Below, one piece after another: positions 49,492 through 61,200 of a DNA stretch of 64,000 bases. Position 1 is the stretch's first letter. Every line of letters starts with the position of its first letter. This DNA is from Erwinia pyrifoliae DSM 12163 (GTDB lineage Bacteria; Pseudomonadota; Gammaproteobacteria; Enterobacterales; Enterobacteriaceae): contig NC_017390.1 in the NCBI RefSeq assembly GCF_000026985.1, positions 3,129,441 through 3,193,440 on the forward strand, in the 5' to 3' direction. Below the pieces are notes generated by a model. The model was given only the letters and a program-made list of their open reading frames with translations, made no database searches and was not told the origin of the DNA. A program made the position numbers and the translations under genes.

Positions 49492-52400
49492 TCGGCTTGC
49501 CGCTGAACGACTTTACGCCTGAATCGTTTGCCACGCGTGGCCAGGCGATCGAACCACAGATAGATGACTGGCGTGGAGAACAGCGTCAGTACCTGGCTGA
49601 AGATCAGCCCGCCAACGATAACCAGCCCCAGCGGCTGGCGCAGTTCAGCCCCGGATCCGGAGGCCAGCATCAGCGGCAGCGCGCCGAGCAGCGCCGCCAT
49701 CGTGGTCATCAGGATCGGGCGAAAGCGCAGCAGGCAGGCCTGGTGAATGGCGTCTCGCGGGCTAAGTTGCTGTTTGTTTTCCGCCTCCAGGGCAAAATCG
49801 ATCATCATGATCGCATTCTTTTTGACAATGCCGATCAGCAGGATCACCCCAATCAGCGCAATCAGGCTGAATTCGGTATTGCACAGCAGCAGGGTTAGGA
49901 GGGCGCCGACCGCCGCCGATGGCAGCGTGGAAAGGATGGTAACCGGGTGAATAAAGCTTTCATAAAGAATGCCCAGCACCACATACATGGTGAGCAACGC
50001 CGCAAGGATCAGCCACAGGGTGTTGCCGGTAGCATCCCGGAACGCCGCCGTTTCTCCCTGCCAGCGCAGCGTGATACCCGATGGCTGGGCCAGCGCACGG
50101 CTGACTTCGCCGATCGCCTGCTGCGCCTGTTCCAGCGAGTAGCCGTCATTAAGGTTGAATGAGACGGTGACCGCCGGGAACTGGTTCAGGCGCATATGCA
50201 CCAGCGAACCGGTGCGCAAATGGATGCTGGCAACGGAGGTCAGTTTCACCATCCCGCTGGTGGTGGTACTGGTAGAATTGCTGGTGCTGGTAGTAGAGCT
50301 GGTGGAATTGCCTGACGACGCCGCCAGCCAGATATCATCAAATGCGGCGGGTGACTGCTGGAACCGTGGTGCCACTTCCAGCACCACGCGATACTGGTTC
50401 GACTGGGTGAAAATGGTTGAGATCAGCCGCTGGCCAAAGGCGTTATACAGCGCGGTATCGACATCGGCAGCGGTGATACCGTAGCGCGCCGCCGCATCGC
50501 GGTTAAGCTCGACATACGCCACCTGCCCCCGATCCTGCAAATTGCTCACCACCGAGCTGAATTCCGGGCGCGCCCGTAACGCCGTCACCAGCTGCGGCGA
50601 CCACGCCACCAGGTTTTCACTGTCAACGTCATCCAGCGTGAACTGGTAACGATTCGGGCTGACCCGATCGTTGACCGTCAGATCCTGTGCCAATTGCAGA
50701 AAAAGCTCAATGCCCGGCACCCCGGCGGTGGCCTGTTGCAGTTCGCTCATCACCATATCGGCCCGCTCATCGCGCTGCGCGAAGGGCTTCAGGTTAATCT
50801 GCATACGCCCGCTGTTCAGGCTGGTGTTCGCACCATCAATGCCCACGGTGGAAGAGAGATTCTCCACCGCCGGGTTTTGCAGAATAATCGCCGCCAGCTG
50901 CTGTTGCCGCCGCGACATCTCGCTGAAGGAAACATCCTGTGAGGCGACGGTCACCCCCTGGATCAGGCCGGTATCCTGCGCCGGAAAGAAGCCTTTCGGC
51001 ACCATTAAGTAAAGCAGCGCGGTCAGCGCCAGCGTGGCCAGCGCCACCAGCAGCGTCAAACGCTGATGATTCAGCACGAGGGTTAGCAGGCGGTCGTAAC
51101 CGGCAATCAGCCGGTCGAAGAACTCGCCGCCCTTGCGGTAGAAGCGCGACTGGCGTTGCGGCGGAACAGGCTGCAATAAATATGCACACAGCATCGGCGT
51201 CAGGGTCAGGGATATCACCATCGATACCAGGATTGACACCGCCAGGGTAATGGCAAATTCGCGGAACAGCCGTCCGACCACATCGCCCATAAACAGCAGC
51301 GGGATCAGCACCGCAATCAGGGAAAAAGTCAGCGAGATAATGGTAAAACCAATCTGCGCCGCCCCTTTCAATGCCGCTTCCATCGGCGTTTCGCCCTGTT
51401 CCAGGCGGCGCGAGATATTCTCCACCACCACGATAGCATCGTCGATAACAAATCCGGTGGCGATGGTCAGCGCCATCAGCGACAGGTTATTCAGGCTGAA
51501 TCCCGCCAGATACATCACGCCAAAGGTGCCGACCAGCGACAGCGGCACGGCTACGCTGGGAATAAGCGTGGCCGCCACGTTGCGCAGAAACAGGAAGGTG
51601 ACCATCACCACCAGCGCAATCGACAGCATCAGTTCAAACTGCACATCGCTGATGGAGGCACGAATGGTCTGGGTGCGGTCGGAGAGGACGGTTAATTTCA
51701 CCCCGTCCGGCAAAGCCGCCTGCAGCGTTGGCAGCTGTGCCTTAATGGCGTCAACCACCGCGATAACGTTTGCCCCCGGCTGGCGCTGCACGCTGATAAC
51801 AATCGCCGGGCTGCTGTTCGCCCACGCCGACTGGTAACTGTTTTCCGCCGCCTCGTCGATTTTTGCCACATCATGCAGGCGCAGCGCAGCCCCGTTCTGA
51901 TAGGTCAGGATCAGGTTGCCGTACTGTGCGGCGCTGCGCAGCTGGTCGTTGGCATCAATGGTTACCGAGTGGTACTGCCCGTCAAAACCGCCCTTTGAGC
52001 CATTGACGTTACTGTTACTGACCAGGGTATTGACATCTTCCAGCGTCAGACCGTGTGCGGCCAGCGCGTTAGGATCGATGCGTACGCGGATCGCCGGCTG
52101 ATATCCACCCGCCAGCGTCACCCTACCCACGCCTGAAATCTGTGACAGCCTGAGCGCGATACGGGTATTGACCATATCCTGCACTTTCGTCAGAGGCTGC
52201 GTATCCGAACTGGCAGCAAGGGTGATCGCCGCACTGTCCGCCGGGTTCACTTTCTTGTAGGTTGGCGGGTTGGGCAGATCGGTCGGCAGCAGGCTGTTAG
52301 CCGCGTTTATCGCCGCCTGCACTTCCTGTTCGGCCACGTCCAGCGACAGCTCCAGCGAGAACTGCAACGTGATCACCGAAGATCCGCTGGAACTGCTGGA

Positions 52401-52643
52401 GGTCATCTGGCTGAGGCCAGACATCTGTCCCAGCTGGCGCTCAAGCGGTGCGGTCACCGAAGAAGCCATCACATCCGGGCTGGCACCGGGATAGAGCGTG
52501 GTGACCTGTATCGTCGGGTAATCCACCTGCGGCAGCGCCGAGGTGGAAAGCATGCCGTAAGCAAAAATGCCGGAGGCAAGCACCGCCACCATCAGCAGAA
52601 TGGTAGCCACCGGGCGCTGGATAAAAAGGCGTGACGGATTCAT
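49488..52643 (-). CDS. mdtB: RND efflux transporter, MdtB type
   Basis: 1051 residues (E. coli MdtB 1040), partner of the downstream MdtC in a mixed RND trimer. Asp pair in [17 protein letters not shown] near residue 400; large loops elsewhere conserved. Odd feature: a Ser/Thr/Asn-only stretch (50252-50320, about 20 residues, including [16 protein letters not shown]) in the second periplasmic loop just before [10 protein letters not shown], where E. coli has an ordinary sequence. Its ATG overlaps the mdtA stop by 4 bp. Confidence 0.92.
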   Translation of the reverse strand: MNPSRLFIQRPVATILLMVAVLASGIFAYGMLSTSALPQVDYPTIQVTTLYPGASPDVMASSVTAPLERQLGQMSGLSQMTSSSSSGSSVITLQFSLELSLDVAEQEVQAAINAANSLLPTDLPNPPTYKKVNPADSAAITLAASSDTQPLTKVQDMVNTRIALRLSQISGVGRVTLAGGYQPAIRVRIDPNALAAHGLTLEDVNTLVSNSNVNGSKGGFDGQYHSVTIDANDQLRSAAQYGNLILTYQNGAALRLHDVAKIDEAAENSYQSAWANSSPAIVISVQRQPGANVIAVVDAIKAQLPTLQAALPDGVKLTVLSDRTQTIRASISDVQFELMLSIALVVMVTFLFLRNVAATLIPSVAVPLSLVGTFGVMYLAGFSLNNLSLMALTIATGFVIDDAIVVVENISRRLEQGETPMEAALKGAAQIGFTIISLTFSLIAVLIPLLFMGDVVGRLFREFAITLAVSILVSMVISLTLTPMLCAYLLQPVPPQRQSRFYRKGGEFFDRLIAGYDRLLTLVLNHQRLTLLVALATLALTALLYLMVPKGFFPAQDTGLIQGVTVASQDVSFSEMSRRQQQLAAIILQNPAVENLSSTVGIDGANTSLNSGRMQINLKPFAQRDERADMVMSELQQATAGVPGIELFLQLAQDLTVNDRVSPNRYQFTLDDVDSENLVAWSPQLVTALRARPEFSSVVSNLQDRGQVAYVELNRDAAARYGITAADVDTALYNAFGQRLISTIFTQSNQYRVVLEVAPRFQQSPAAFDDIWLAASSGNSTSSTTSTSNSTSTTTSGMVKLTSVASIHLRTGSLVHMRLNQFPAVTVSFNLNDGYSLEQAQQAIGEVSRALAQPSGITLRWQGETAAFRDATGNTLWLILAALLTMYVVLGILYESFIHPVTILSTLPSAAVGALLTLLLCNTEFSLIALIGVILLIGIVKKNAIMMIDFALEAENKQQLSPRDAIHQACLLRFRPILMTTMAALLGALPLMLASGSGAELRQPLGLVIVGGLIFSQVLTLFSTPVIYLWFDRLATRGKRFRRKVVQRQAE

Positions 52644-53872
52644 GGCGCTTTCTTGCCCCCGGCTGCGGCGCGGGTCTCTTCTGCACTGACCAGCGACACT
52701 TTGTTGCCATCGCTCAGGCGGTCGATGCCTTCAGTCACCACCTGCTCGCCCGCGCTGACGCCGGAGAGAATGGCCTGTTGATTGCTGCCGAATGCCGGGC
52801 CGGCCGTGACGGCTTTGCGCGTCACGGTGTGGTCTTTATTGATCACATAAACAAAACTGCCGTCACTGCTGAGCTGTAGCGCCTGGGCCGGGATCACCCT
52901 GGCCTGTTTCAGGGTATCGGTTTGCAGCCGCAGATTCACAAACTGGTTGGCATACAGGGTTTCGTCCCGATTGTCGAACAGCGCCTTTAGCTCAATACTG
53001 CCGGTGCTGGTATCTATCTGATTGCTGATAAACTGCACTTCGCCCTGGGCCAGCGGGCTGCTGCCTGCCTGATCGAACGCCGTGGCGGGCAGCGACTGGC
53101 CGTTATGCAGCGCCTTGAGCAGCGTCGGAATATGGCTCTGCGGCACGCTAAAGGTGACCGCCGCCGGCTGCGTTTGGGTTATCACCACAATGCCGGTGGT
53201 ATCCGAGCTTTGGATCCTATTACCGGCATCCACCAGCCGCAGACCGACACGCCCGGAGATCGGCGCGGTGATACGGGCAAACTCAATATTCAGCTTCGCC
53301 GCCGCGATCTGCGCTTGAGCGGCTTCTACCGTACCGAGGTACTGCCCCACGGTGGCCGTCTGGGTTTCAAGATCCTGTCGCGCCAGCAAGTCCTGGGCAT
53401 AGAGTTTTTGATAACGCGCCAACGTCAACCGGGCGCTTTTCAGCAGCGCCTGGTTCTGGCTCAGTTCGCCCTGATACTGTGCCAGCGTGGCCTGATAGCT
53501 GCGCGGATCGATCTGCGCCAGCAGCTGCCCGGCGACCACCTTTTCCCCTTCCTTAAAATAAACGTGGGTCAGCGTGCCGCTCACCTGACTGGTGACGGTG
53601 ACAGTGGCGTTGGGGGTAACCGCGCCCAACGCGGTCAGATACACAGGCACATCAGCCAGCCGTACTTCCCCGGCGTGTACCGGCGTGGTCATCCCCGCCA
53701 TCTGGCCTGGCCCGCCATGCCCGCGCGGGTCGCCCACAGAACCGGGACCACCGGCTGCGCTATGGTCATGCGGCCAGAAGCGCCAGACCAGGCCTGCAAC
53801 AAGCACCAGCACAATAATGCAGAGAATGATGTTACGCCGTAAACACGGCTTCTTTGGGGAGATTTCGCTCAT
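52640..53872 (-). CDS. mdtA: RND efflux periplasmic adaptor, MdtA type
   Basis: 410-residue membrane-fusion protein. An N-terminal membrane anchor ([20 protein letters not shown]) and Gly-rich linker precede the lipoyl halves ([51 protein letters not shown]), the coiled-coil hairpin between them, then beta-barrel and membrane-proximal domains. Only moderately similar to E. coli MdtA, which supports a paralogous operon. First gene of the pump operon; the 284-bp upstream gap holds its promoter, which I cannot define. Confidence 0.92.
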   Translation of the reverse strand: MSEISPKKPCLRRNIILCIIVLVLVAGLVWRFWPHDHSAAGGPGSVGDPRGHGGPGQMAGMTTPVHAGEVRLADVPVYLTALGAVTPNATVTVTSQVSGTLTHVYFKEGEKVVAGQLLAQIDPRSYQATLAQYQGELSQNQALLKSARLTLARYQKLYAQDLLARQDLETQTATVGQYLGTVEAAQAQIAAAKLNIEFARITAPISGRVGLRLVDAGNRIQSSDTTGIVVITQTQPAAVTFSVPQSHIPTLLKALHNGQSLPATAFDQAGSSPLAQGEVQFISNQIDTSTGSIELKALFDNRDETLYANQFVNLRLQTDTLKQARVIPAQALQLSSDGSFVYVINKDHTVTRKAVTAGPAFGSNQQAILSGVSAGEQVVTEGIDRLSDGNKVSLVSAEETRAAAGGKKAP

Positions 53873-54156
53873 GAGACCCGGCTAATGAAATGCAGTGATA
53901 ATAAATACCAGGCAGGATAATCCCCGGCGCGCAAAAACCCGGCGTAAAGGGCATGGCTCAGGCCACTTACCGATCCAAAGGTCGTTGGTAATGATTGATA
54001 TTATCTTAGCTTATCTGCCGGCGTTCCATGCTTACAGCGTAAGAATTCCGTAAGAAATGCGTGATTTAATGGATGTTATCACCCTGAAATTGCGGCAAAA
54101 AACCCCGCCTGCGCGTGGTGATGGGCAGCTGACGGCGGAAAAGACGATGCTATTTT

Positions 54157-55872
54157 TCAACTGTGGTTGTAGAGCGCGTCGGGGGGAATATTCATATGCT
54201 TCAGCACCGGGCCAATAATATTGCCAAACACCGGCGCCGCTACCGAGCCGCCGAAGTGATCGCCCGCCGTTGGATGGTTAATCATAATCACCAGCGCCAC
54301 CTGGGGATGACTGGCCGGTGCTACCCCGGCGGTGTAGTTGATATAGCCGCCGTCATATTTGCCGCTGTCGCCCATCTTTTCGGCAGTGCCGGTTTTAATT
54401 GCCAGACGGTAGCCCGGAACGGCGGCGCGTACGCCGCTACCGCCCGGCAGCGCATCACTCTCCATCATACGCACCACCGCCCGTACCGTCTGCTCATCGG
54501 CCACGCGTTTACCCAGCACCGGCGGCGTGACTTTAGTGATCGATAACGGGCGATAAACGCCAAACGAGCCGAGGGTGGCATATTCGCGTGCAATCTGTAG
54601 AGGGGTCACGCGCAGTCCATAGCCAAAAGAGAAGGTGGCGCGTTCAATATCGGCCCAGCGCTGGCGGTGCAGCGGGAAGTAGCCGACGCTCTCTCCGGTC
54701 AGGCCCAGTCCAGTCGGCTTGCCTAATCCGAACGCCTGATAGGTGTTCACCAGCACTTCGGCCGGCATCGCCAGCGCAATATGCGATACGCCGATATCAC
54801 TGGATTTTTGCAGGATGCCGGTCATGGTCAATCGCGACCAGTGGCCTACATCGCGGATCAGATGGCCGTTAACCCGGTACGGTGTGGTATCCAGTACGGA
54901 ATCCGGGCGCACCAGCTTGCGCGCCAGGCCTTCCATCACCACCAGCGGCTTGACCGTTGAACCCGGCTCATAGCTGTCGTTAATTGCCGCGTTGCGCATC
55001 TGCGCCGGTGAAACATCAACGAAATGGTTCGGATTAAATGACGGATAAGAAGCCATGCCGAGGATCTCCCCGGTATCGATCTTTATCAGCACCGCCGCGC
55101 CGGAATCCGCTTTGTTAAGAAGCACCCCGTCGCGCAATTTGCTGTACAGGGTGTACTGGTCAAATTTATCAATACTGAGCTGCACCGTTGGCGGTTGCTG
55201 CGGTGGCTCATAGCTGATCATCGCCACAATATTGCCGCTGGCATCCTGGCGGTATTTCTCCACGCCCGGCGTACCGCGCAACAGCTTATCAAATCCCTTT
55301 TCCAGCCCGCTAAGGCCGCTGTTCTCCGCACCAACAATACCGATCAGCGGCGCGGTGGCTTCGCTCATCGGGTAGAAACGGCTGTCGTTGTACCGGGTGC
55401 TGATACCGGCAAGGTGCAGTTTGGCGATATCTTTTGCGATCCCCAGTTCGATTTTATGGCCGAGATAAAGAAAGCGGCGGTTGGGGTTAGCGCCGATCTG
55501 AGCGGCAATTTGTTCAGGGCGCTGCTCCAGCGCATTGGCAAGGTACTGCCATTTCGCGCTGGTAAAGTCCGGATGCGCCCCCAGCACGCGCTGCGGATCG
55601 GCGATAATATCGCGCGACGGTACGCTGAGCGCCAGCGCTTCGCCGTTGCGATCCAACAACGTACCGCGACTGGTCGGTAGCGTCACGGTGCGCAACGAAC
55701 GCTGGTCGGCCTCTTTTTCCAGCATCGGATGATTAATCAGCTGTAAATCCGCCACCCGCAGCAGTAAAAAAACCAGACAGGAAAACACGCCGAGGCAAAC
55801 AAGCCGGAAACGCAAGGGATTAAAGGTCGGACCAGACTGGGATTTCGCCAGAGATTTTCTTAACGGCGGCAT
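54157..55872 (-). CDS. FtsI-like class B penicillin-binding protein (second PBP3)
   Basis: 571-residue transpeptidase with the FtsI layout (E. coli FtsI 588): short cytoplasmic tail, one membrane helix (about 22-40), pedestal domain with SRGTLLDRNGEALA, then transpeptidase. SxxK is S305-T-V-K308, in YEPGSTVKPL; KTG is K493-T-G495. The second motif is S357-S-D359, not the S-S-N of FtsI; S-x-D is normal for PBP2. It stands alone, away from the mra division cluster, so it is a paralog comparable to Salmonella PBP3SAL, which works in acid. Single gene between the mdt operon and the TPS locus. Confidence 0.88.
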   Translation of the reverse strand: MPPLRKSLAKSQSGPTFNPLRFRLVCLGVFSCLVFLLLRVADLQLINHPMLEKEADQRSLRTVTLPTSRGTLLDRNGEALALSVPSRDIIADPQRVLGAHPDFTSAKWQYLANALEQRPEQIAAQIGANPNRRFLYLGHKIELGIAKDIAKLHLAGISTRYNDSRFYPMSEATAPLIGIVGAENSGLSGLEKGFDKLLRGTPGVEKYRQDASGNIVAMISYEPPQQPPTVQLSIDKFDQYTLYSKLRDGVLLNKADSGAAVLIKIDTGEILGMASYPSFNPNHFVDVSPAQMRNAAINDSYEPGSTVKPLVVMEGLARKLVRPDSVLDTTPYRVNGHLIRDVGHWSRLTMTGILQKSSDIGVSHIALAMPAEVLVNTYQAFGLGKPTGLGLTGESVGYFPLHRQRWADIERATFSFGYGLRVTPLQIAREYATLGSFGVYRPLSITKVTPPVLGKRVADEQTVRAVVRMMESDALPGGSGVRAAVPGYRLAIKTGTAEKMGDSGKYDGGYINYTAGVAPASHPQVALVIMINHPTAGDHFGGSVAAPVFGNIIGPVLKHMNIPPDALYNHS

Positions 55873-56439
55873 GAGTGTTCCGTTGCAGGATGTAGAATAA
55901 CATTAAGGTAGTTATACAAAAAATGACAACGGGTTAAAAGATAAACTGTGTTTCAGATCGTGTGAGGCCAGGAGGCGTTCCTACGAGAAAAATATAACAG
56001 ACCTGGTTTAAAAAGTTAATTATGATAATTAAACACAAATTAATAGAAAAAAAACCTAGCGCTTCTGCGCAGGCCGGTGAAATAAAGCGTAAATACTTTT
56101 GATGTTCACCCATCAATACCTCTGGGAATTGAACTGTAGCAATCCGCCGCGTTAAACCGCCAGCCCGGAATCGCAACAGATATCCGCAAAATGTAACCAG
56201 CTATGAGAACTGTCGGTTTTTAATTTTATTTTCCCCGCCAACCTGTCGTAGCTTCCCTTTGATTTTCCGACTCTTTATATTAATCCTGTCACGCTGTATA
56301 GATTTCGTACCGATATTAAGAATTCACATGATTTTTTTATTTAAATAGATTTTTCAATTTAGATTTATATATCATTTTTGTAATATTGATTTTCTGCTGG
56401 AAGCAATTTCCGACGCGCCAAACAGGATAATAATAAAAG
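55873..56439. other. AT-rich gap between the FtsI-like gene and the TpsB gene
   Basis: 567 bp, rich in A and T, with no credible gene. An 80-residue minus-strand frame (55934-56176) has no recognisable homology or ribosome-binding site. It must hold both divergent promoters. Several T/A tracts (for example 56330-56395) suit H-NS silencing, but I cannot name a promoter with confidence. Confidence 0.5.
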
Positions 56440-58191
56440 ATGGATATATCACTGCGCCGCCGGATCATCACCACCGTGCGGCAAACACTACTGATATCCC
56501 TTTGGCTTACCGTTGCCGAAGCACGGGCTGAAACCGCTCCCGCTGCCGCAACGTTGCCCGCTAAGCCATTATCTGACTCATTGATTGGGAAAGGCGATCA
56601 GCAATTAATTCATCAGCAAGATCAACAAAATGCTTTACAGAATCGCCTGAATCCGCCAGTACCGGATATTCGGCTCTCTACGCCATCAGGTAACGTTGGT
56701 CACCTTCGTTTTCCGCAAGAAACCCCTTGTTTTACTCTTTCACGCGTGACGTTAAGCGGTACAGACGCCCTGCCCCACTGGCTACCCTTGCAGCGCATCA
56801 GCCATCAGGCGGTGGGAAAATGCCTTGGCGGACAGGGGATTAACCTGCTGATGAGCACCCTGCAAAATCGCCTGGTTGACCACGGCTATGTGACCAGCCG
56901 GGTACTGGCCCCCGCACAGGATCTTAAAAGCGGTGAACTCAGGCTGGTGGTGGTCGCAGGTAAAACCCGACAGGTAACGCTGACGCCGGACAGTGGCCAT
57001 TACATCAGCTTATATAGCGCATTTCCGGCCCATCAAGGCCAGCTGCTGGATCTGCGTGATATTGAGCAAGGGCTGGAGAACCTGCAGCGCCTGCCGACCG
57101 TACAGGCCGATATGGCGATCCTGCCCGCTGCCGGGCCAGGCGAAAGCGACATTGCGCTGCGCTGGCAGCAGCAGCGCATGTGGCGCGTTGCGGCCTCACT
57201 CGATGACTCCGGCACGCGCAGCACCGGCCGCTATCAGGGCGGCCTGACGCTATCGCTGGATAATCCGTTATCGCTCAGCGATATGTTTTATCTTTCTGGC
57301 AGCGGCAGTCTGCAAAGCAAAAACGGCAGAGGCTCTGACAACCTGACCGGCCACTACTCGGTGCCGTTTGGCTACTGGCTGGTAGGCCTGACAGCCAACA
57401 GCTATGACTATCGCCAAACGGTGGCCGGGCTAAACAGCGACTACCGCTACAGCGGCAAAAGCCAAAATATGGATTTTCAGGTCAGCCGCATATTGCACCG
57501 TAACGGCAGCCAGAAAACCACGCTGACTTATGACGTGCTGGCGCGTGAATCCAGAAACTACATAGATGATACCGAGATTGGCATTCAGCGCCGCCGCACT
57601 TCAGCGTGGCGAATGGGTTTGCAGCATCGCCACTATATTTCGCAGGCCACGCTGGATGTGGGGGCCAGTTATCAGCGCGGTACACGCTGGTTTGGCGCAA
57701 TGCAGGCACCAGAAGAAAATATGGGTGATGCCACTGCGTTAAGTAAAATCGTGCAACTTTCCGCCCAGGTTGATATTCCGTTTACCCTGCTGCGGCAACG
57801 ATTCCACTATAACCTGCAGTATCAACGCCAGCTGAGTCATACCTTACTCACGCCACAAGAGCAGTTCGCTATCGGTAACCGCTGGACGGTACGCGGCTTT
57901 GATGGTGAAAGAACGTTGAACGCCAACCGTGGATGGCTGGTGCGTAATGACATCGCATGGGCAACGCCGCTACCGTCTCAGGAACTCTATATCGGGGTGG
58001 ATTACGGTGAAGTCGGCGGAAACGGTACGCAATATCTGGCTGGTAATCATTTAGCCGGCGGCGCAATGGGGTTACGAGGCAAAGCATTACAGATGGGCTA
58101 TGACCTGTTTGCTTCCGTACCTTTCTCAAAGCCGGACGGTTTCAGAACCGATCCCGTATCACTGGGCTTTAATCTCAACTGGCAGTATTAG
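56440..58191 (+). CDS. Two-partner secretion outer-membrane transporter (TpsB, FhaC/CdiB/HecB family)
   Basis: 583 residues. Signal peptide (residues 1-30, ending AEARA), an N-terminal helix region rich in Gln ([17 protein letters not shown]), POTRA domains (about 85-230, [15 protein letters not shown] and [26 protein letters not shown]), then a 16-strand beta-barrel. The L6-loop motif is TVRGFDGE near residue 484, and the protein ends in aromatic LNWQY as outer-membrane barrels do. It exports the TpsA protein encoded 17 bp downstream. Whether it belongs to a contact-dependent inhibition or an adhesin system is not decided by this gene. Confidence 0.93.
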   Translation: MDISLRRRIITTVRQTLLISLWLTVAEARAETAPAAATLPAKPLSDSLIGKGDQQLIHQQDQQNALQNRLNPPVPDIRLSTPSGNVGHLRFPQETPCFTLSRVTLSGTDALPHWLPLQRISHQAVGKCLGGQGINLLMSTLQNRLVDHGYVTSRVLAPAQDLKSGELRLVVVAGKTRQVTLTPDSGHYISLYSAFPAHQGQLLDLRDIEQGLENLQRLPTVQADMAILPAAGPGESDIALRWQQQRMWRVAASLDDSGTRSTGRYQGGLTLSLDNPLSLSDMFYLSGSGSLQSKNGRGSDNLTGHYSVPFGYWLVGLTANSYDYRQTVAGLNSDYRYSGKSQNMDFQVSRILHRNGSQKTTLTYDVLARESRNYIDDTEIGIQRRRTSAWRMGLQHRHYISQATLDVGASYQRGTRWFGAMQAPEENMGDATALSKIVQLSAQVDIPFTLLRQRFHYNLQYQRQLSHTLLTPQEQFAIGNRWTVRGFDGERTLNANRGWLVRNDIAWATPLPSQELYIGVDYGEVGGNGTQYLAGNHLAGGAMGLRGKALQMGYDLFASVPFSKPDGFRTDPVSLGFNLNWQY

Positions 58192-58208
58192 GGTAAGGAA
58201 ACTCCACC

Positions 58209-61200
58209 GTGAACAAACTTTGCTATCGAATTATTTTCAACCGCGCGCGCGGCCTGCTGATGGTCGTGGCAGATATTGCCCGCAGCCGAACGGGTTCGTC
58301 ACGTACGCGCCGGGATAAAATCCCCATGCGCTGCTGCCGGCTTAGCCCGTTAAGCTGCGCCATGCTTGCCGCTTTCGCTTTTGTCACCTCGCCCGGTGAG
58401 GCTCAGGCAGGCATTGTCGCCGACGGCCAGGCGCCGAATAACCAGCAGCCGAATATCGTATCGAGCGCCAACGGCACGCCGCAAATCAATATTCAGACGC
58501 CGAGTGAGGCAGGCGTTTCGCGCAACACTTACAGCCAGTTCGACGTCGATAATAAAGGCGCCATCCTGAATAACTCGCGCCACCATGTCGCCACACAGTT
58601 GGGCGGCATGGTGGCAGGAAACCAGTGGCTGGCGGGCGGAGAAGCAAAAGTGATCCTCAATGAGGTTAACTCGCGTGACCCAAGCAGGCTGCATGGCTAC
58701 ATCGAAGTTGCCGGGCGTCAGGCACAGGTGGTTATCGCTAACCCATCGGGCATTTCCTGTAATGGCTGTGGTTTTATCAATGCTAACCGCGCCACGCTAA
58801 CGACCGGCCAGGCGCAGATGAGTAACGGCCAGCTAACCGGTTATGCAGTAGAGCGCGGTGAGATTGTGGTACAGGGTGCAGGCATGGACAGCAGCCGCCA
58901 GGATTACACTGATGTCATTGCCCGTTCGGTGAAAATCAATGCAGGCATAGTGGCGAAAGCGTTAAATGTGACGGCTGGTCGTAACCGGGTCGATGCGGCT
59001 CATCAACAGATCGATACGCTCGCGGCCGACGGGTCCGCCCGGCCGCAGCTGGCGGTCGATGTCGCCCGGCTCGGCGGCATGTATGCCAACAAAATTCGAT
59101 TAATCGGCACCGAACAGGGCGTCGGCGTGGCTAACGCCGGTAATATCGGCGCGCAGGCAGGTTCGTTGGTGGTAACGGCAGATGGCCGCATCGAAAACAG
59201 CGGCAACCTTCACAGCAGCGCCGGAATGAACGTCGCCTCCAATACGGCCATCAACAACAGCGGTGCCTTACAGGCTGGCGACAGTGCCAGCCTGACCAGC
59301 ACGGGCGACCTGCATAACGGCGGGTCGATTGCGGCGCGTAATCATCTGCAAACGCAAAGCGCCAGCCTCAACAGCGAACCAGGAAGCGTACTCGCCGCTG
59401 GGGTCAACCAGGACGGTAAGCTGACCGGTAGCGGCAAATTAACGCTGACAACGTCTGGCCAGCTACGCGCTCAGGGGCAAAATCTGGCCGCCGGGGATTT
59501 TACCGCCCGTGGACAAGGCGTGGATGTGCGCCACGGTTCCAGCAGTGCGAACAACATCACGCTGGACGCCGGGCAGAGCGACCTGCTCACCGGCAGTGGT
59601 GCGCAGATTGCAGCGCAGCGCCAGCTGACCGCCAGCAGCGGAAAAATGCTGAATAACGACGGCGGTAGCCTGTCGGCGGACAAACTGAGCATTAACGCGC
59701 ACGATCTGTCGAACCAACAGGGCGCGATAACTCAGTTGGGCAGCGATTCGCTGCAGCTTAGCCATCGGGGCAACCTCAATAACCTTGGCGGTAGCCTCGC
59801 CAGTAACGGCAAAGATCTGACGATACAGTCCGCGATTATCAATAATCAGGATGGCAAAATTGTCCATGCGGCTGACGGCAATCTGTCCCTGAGCAGTGAC
59901 CGCCTGAACGGCGCTCAGGGACAAATCCTGTCTAACGGTCACCTGAGCATGACCACTGGCGATACCCTGCTTGACGGCGGCGTGACCTTGGCGCAGCTCA
60001 TTACGTTAACGGCGAATAGCCTGTCTAATCGTGACGGCAAAATTCTGCAAACCGGTAGCGGCACCCTGTCCCTGACGGCGCTCAACGCCGTGGAAAACCA
60101 GAACGGTACTCTGGCGGCGGGCGGCGATATCCATCTGCGAGCCGCCAGCCTGAACAACCAGCAAGGTCAAATCAGCGCGCAGGATAACGGCTCGTTAAAC
60201 GTTAACTTGCTCAACCCGCTCAATAATCAGCAGGGCGTGATACAGGCAGACGGAACCGTGGGGATTGACACCCAGGGCCAGCAGATTGATAACCGCTCCG
60301 GGTTATTGAGTGCGGGCAAATCACTCACCTTGCTAAGCGGCGAGTTGGTCAATCAGGCCGGTCAGTTGCGCAGCGGCGGCGATCTGCAGCTCCACAGCCA
60401 CGGACATAAGCTGGACAACGCCCAGGGCGGCATCATTAGCTCGTTCGGAAACGCACGGCTGGACGTTAGCGAACTGGACAACCGTGGCGGGCAGTTACAA
60501 ACCGTAGGCAATGCGCTACTGAATGCCTTTCAGGGTTTGGTCAATAACACGGCCGGCCTGATCCGCAGCGGTGCCACCACCACTATTAACGCCGCTCAAA
60601 TCGTCAACCGCGACAGCAACACGCAAAATACCGGGCTGGAAGGCCAGAGTGTTCAGCTGAACAGTGATTCACTCGACAATACGCAAGGTACGCTGCGCGC
60701 TAACGATTTGCTGGCTATCACCACCATGCAGTCGCTCAATAATTCGCAGGGCTTAGTCTCTTCTGCTGATGCTATTTCTGTCAGCGGCGGTGATACGCTG
60801 AAGCTAAGTAACAGCGGAGGAACCCTGATATCCGGTAAGGATCTGCAACTGCGCGCCGCTTCTCTGGCCGGCGACGGGCGCGTGTTATCGCAGGGCGCGA
60901 TGACGCTCAATCTGCAACAGGGGTTCGTTAACCAGGGCGATGTCATTGCTAACGGCGATCTGAACTTCAACGTCGGCGGTAACGTTGACAACCGTGCGCT
61001 GCTAAAATCCGGCGCTACGCTGAACCTTCATTCAGCCAGCCTGAACAACGCGGCTGAGGGTGAAATCAGCGCCGGGCAAAACCATATTTTCACCGATGGC
61101 GAACTGACCAACCGTGGCCTGATCGACGGCAGCCTGACGCATATCCAGTCGGGTACGCTAACCAACACGGGCAGCGGGCGCATCTATGGTGACCATATCG

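Noticed and set aside
54035..54054. GTAAG repeats upstream of mdtA as a CpxR or BaeR site
   Set aside because: Spacing is 11 bp rather than 10 and the bases differ from the CpxR consensus; no BaeR box is recognisable.
55934..56176. 80-residue minus-strand ORF in the AT-rich gap
   Set aside because: No ribosome-binding site, domain or conserved feature; overlaps the likely promoter region of the TPS locus.
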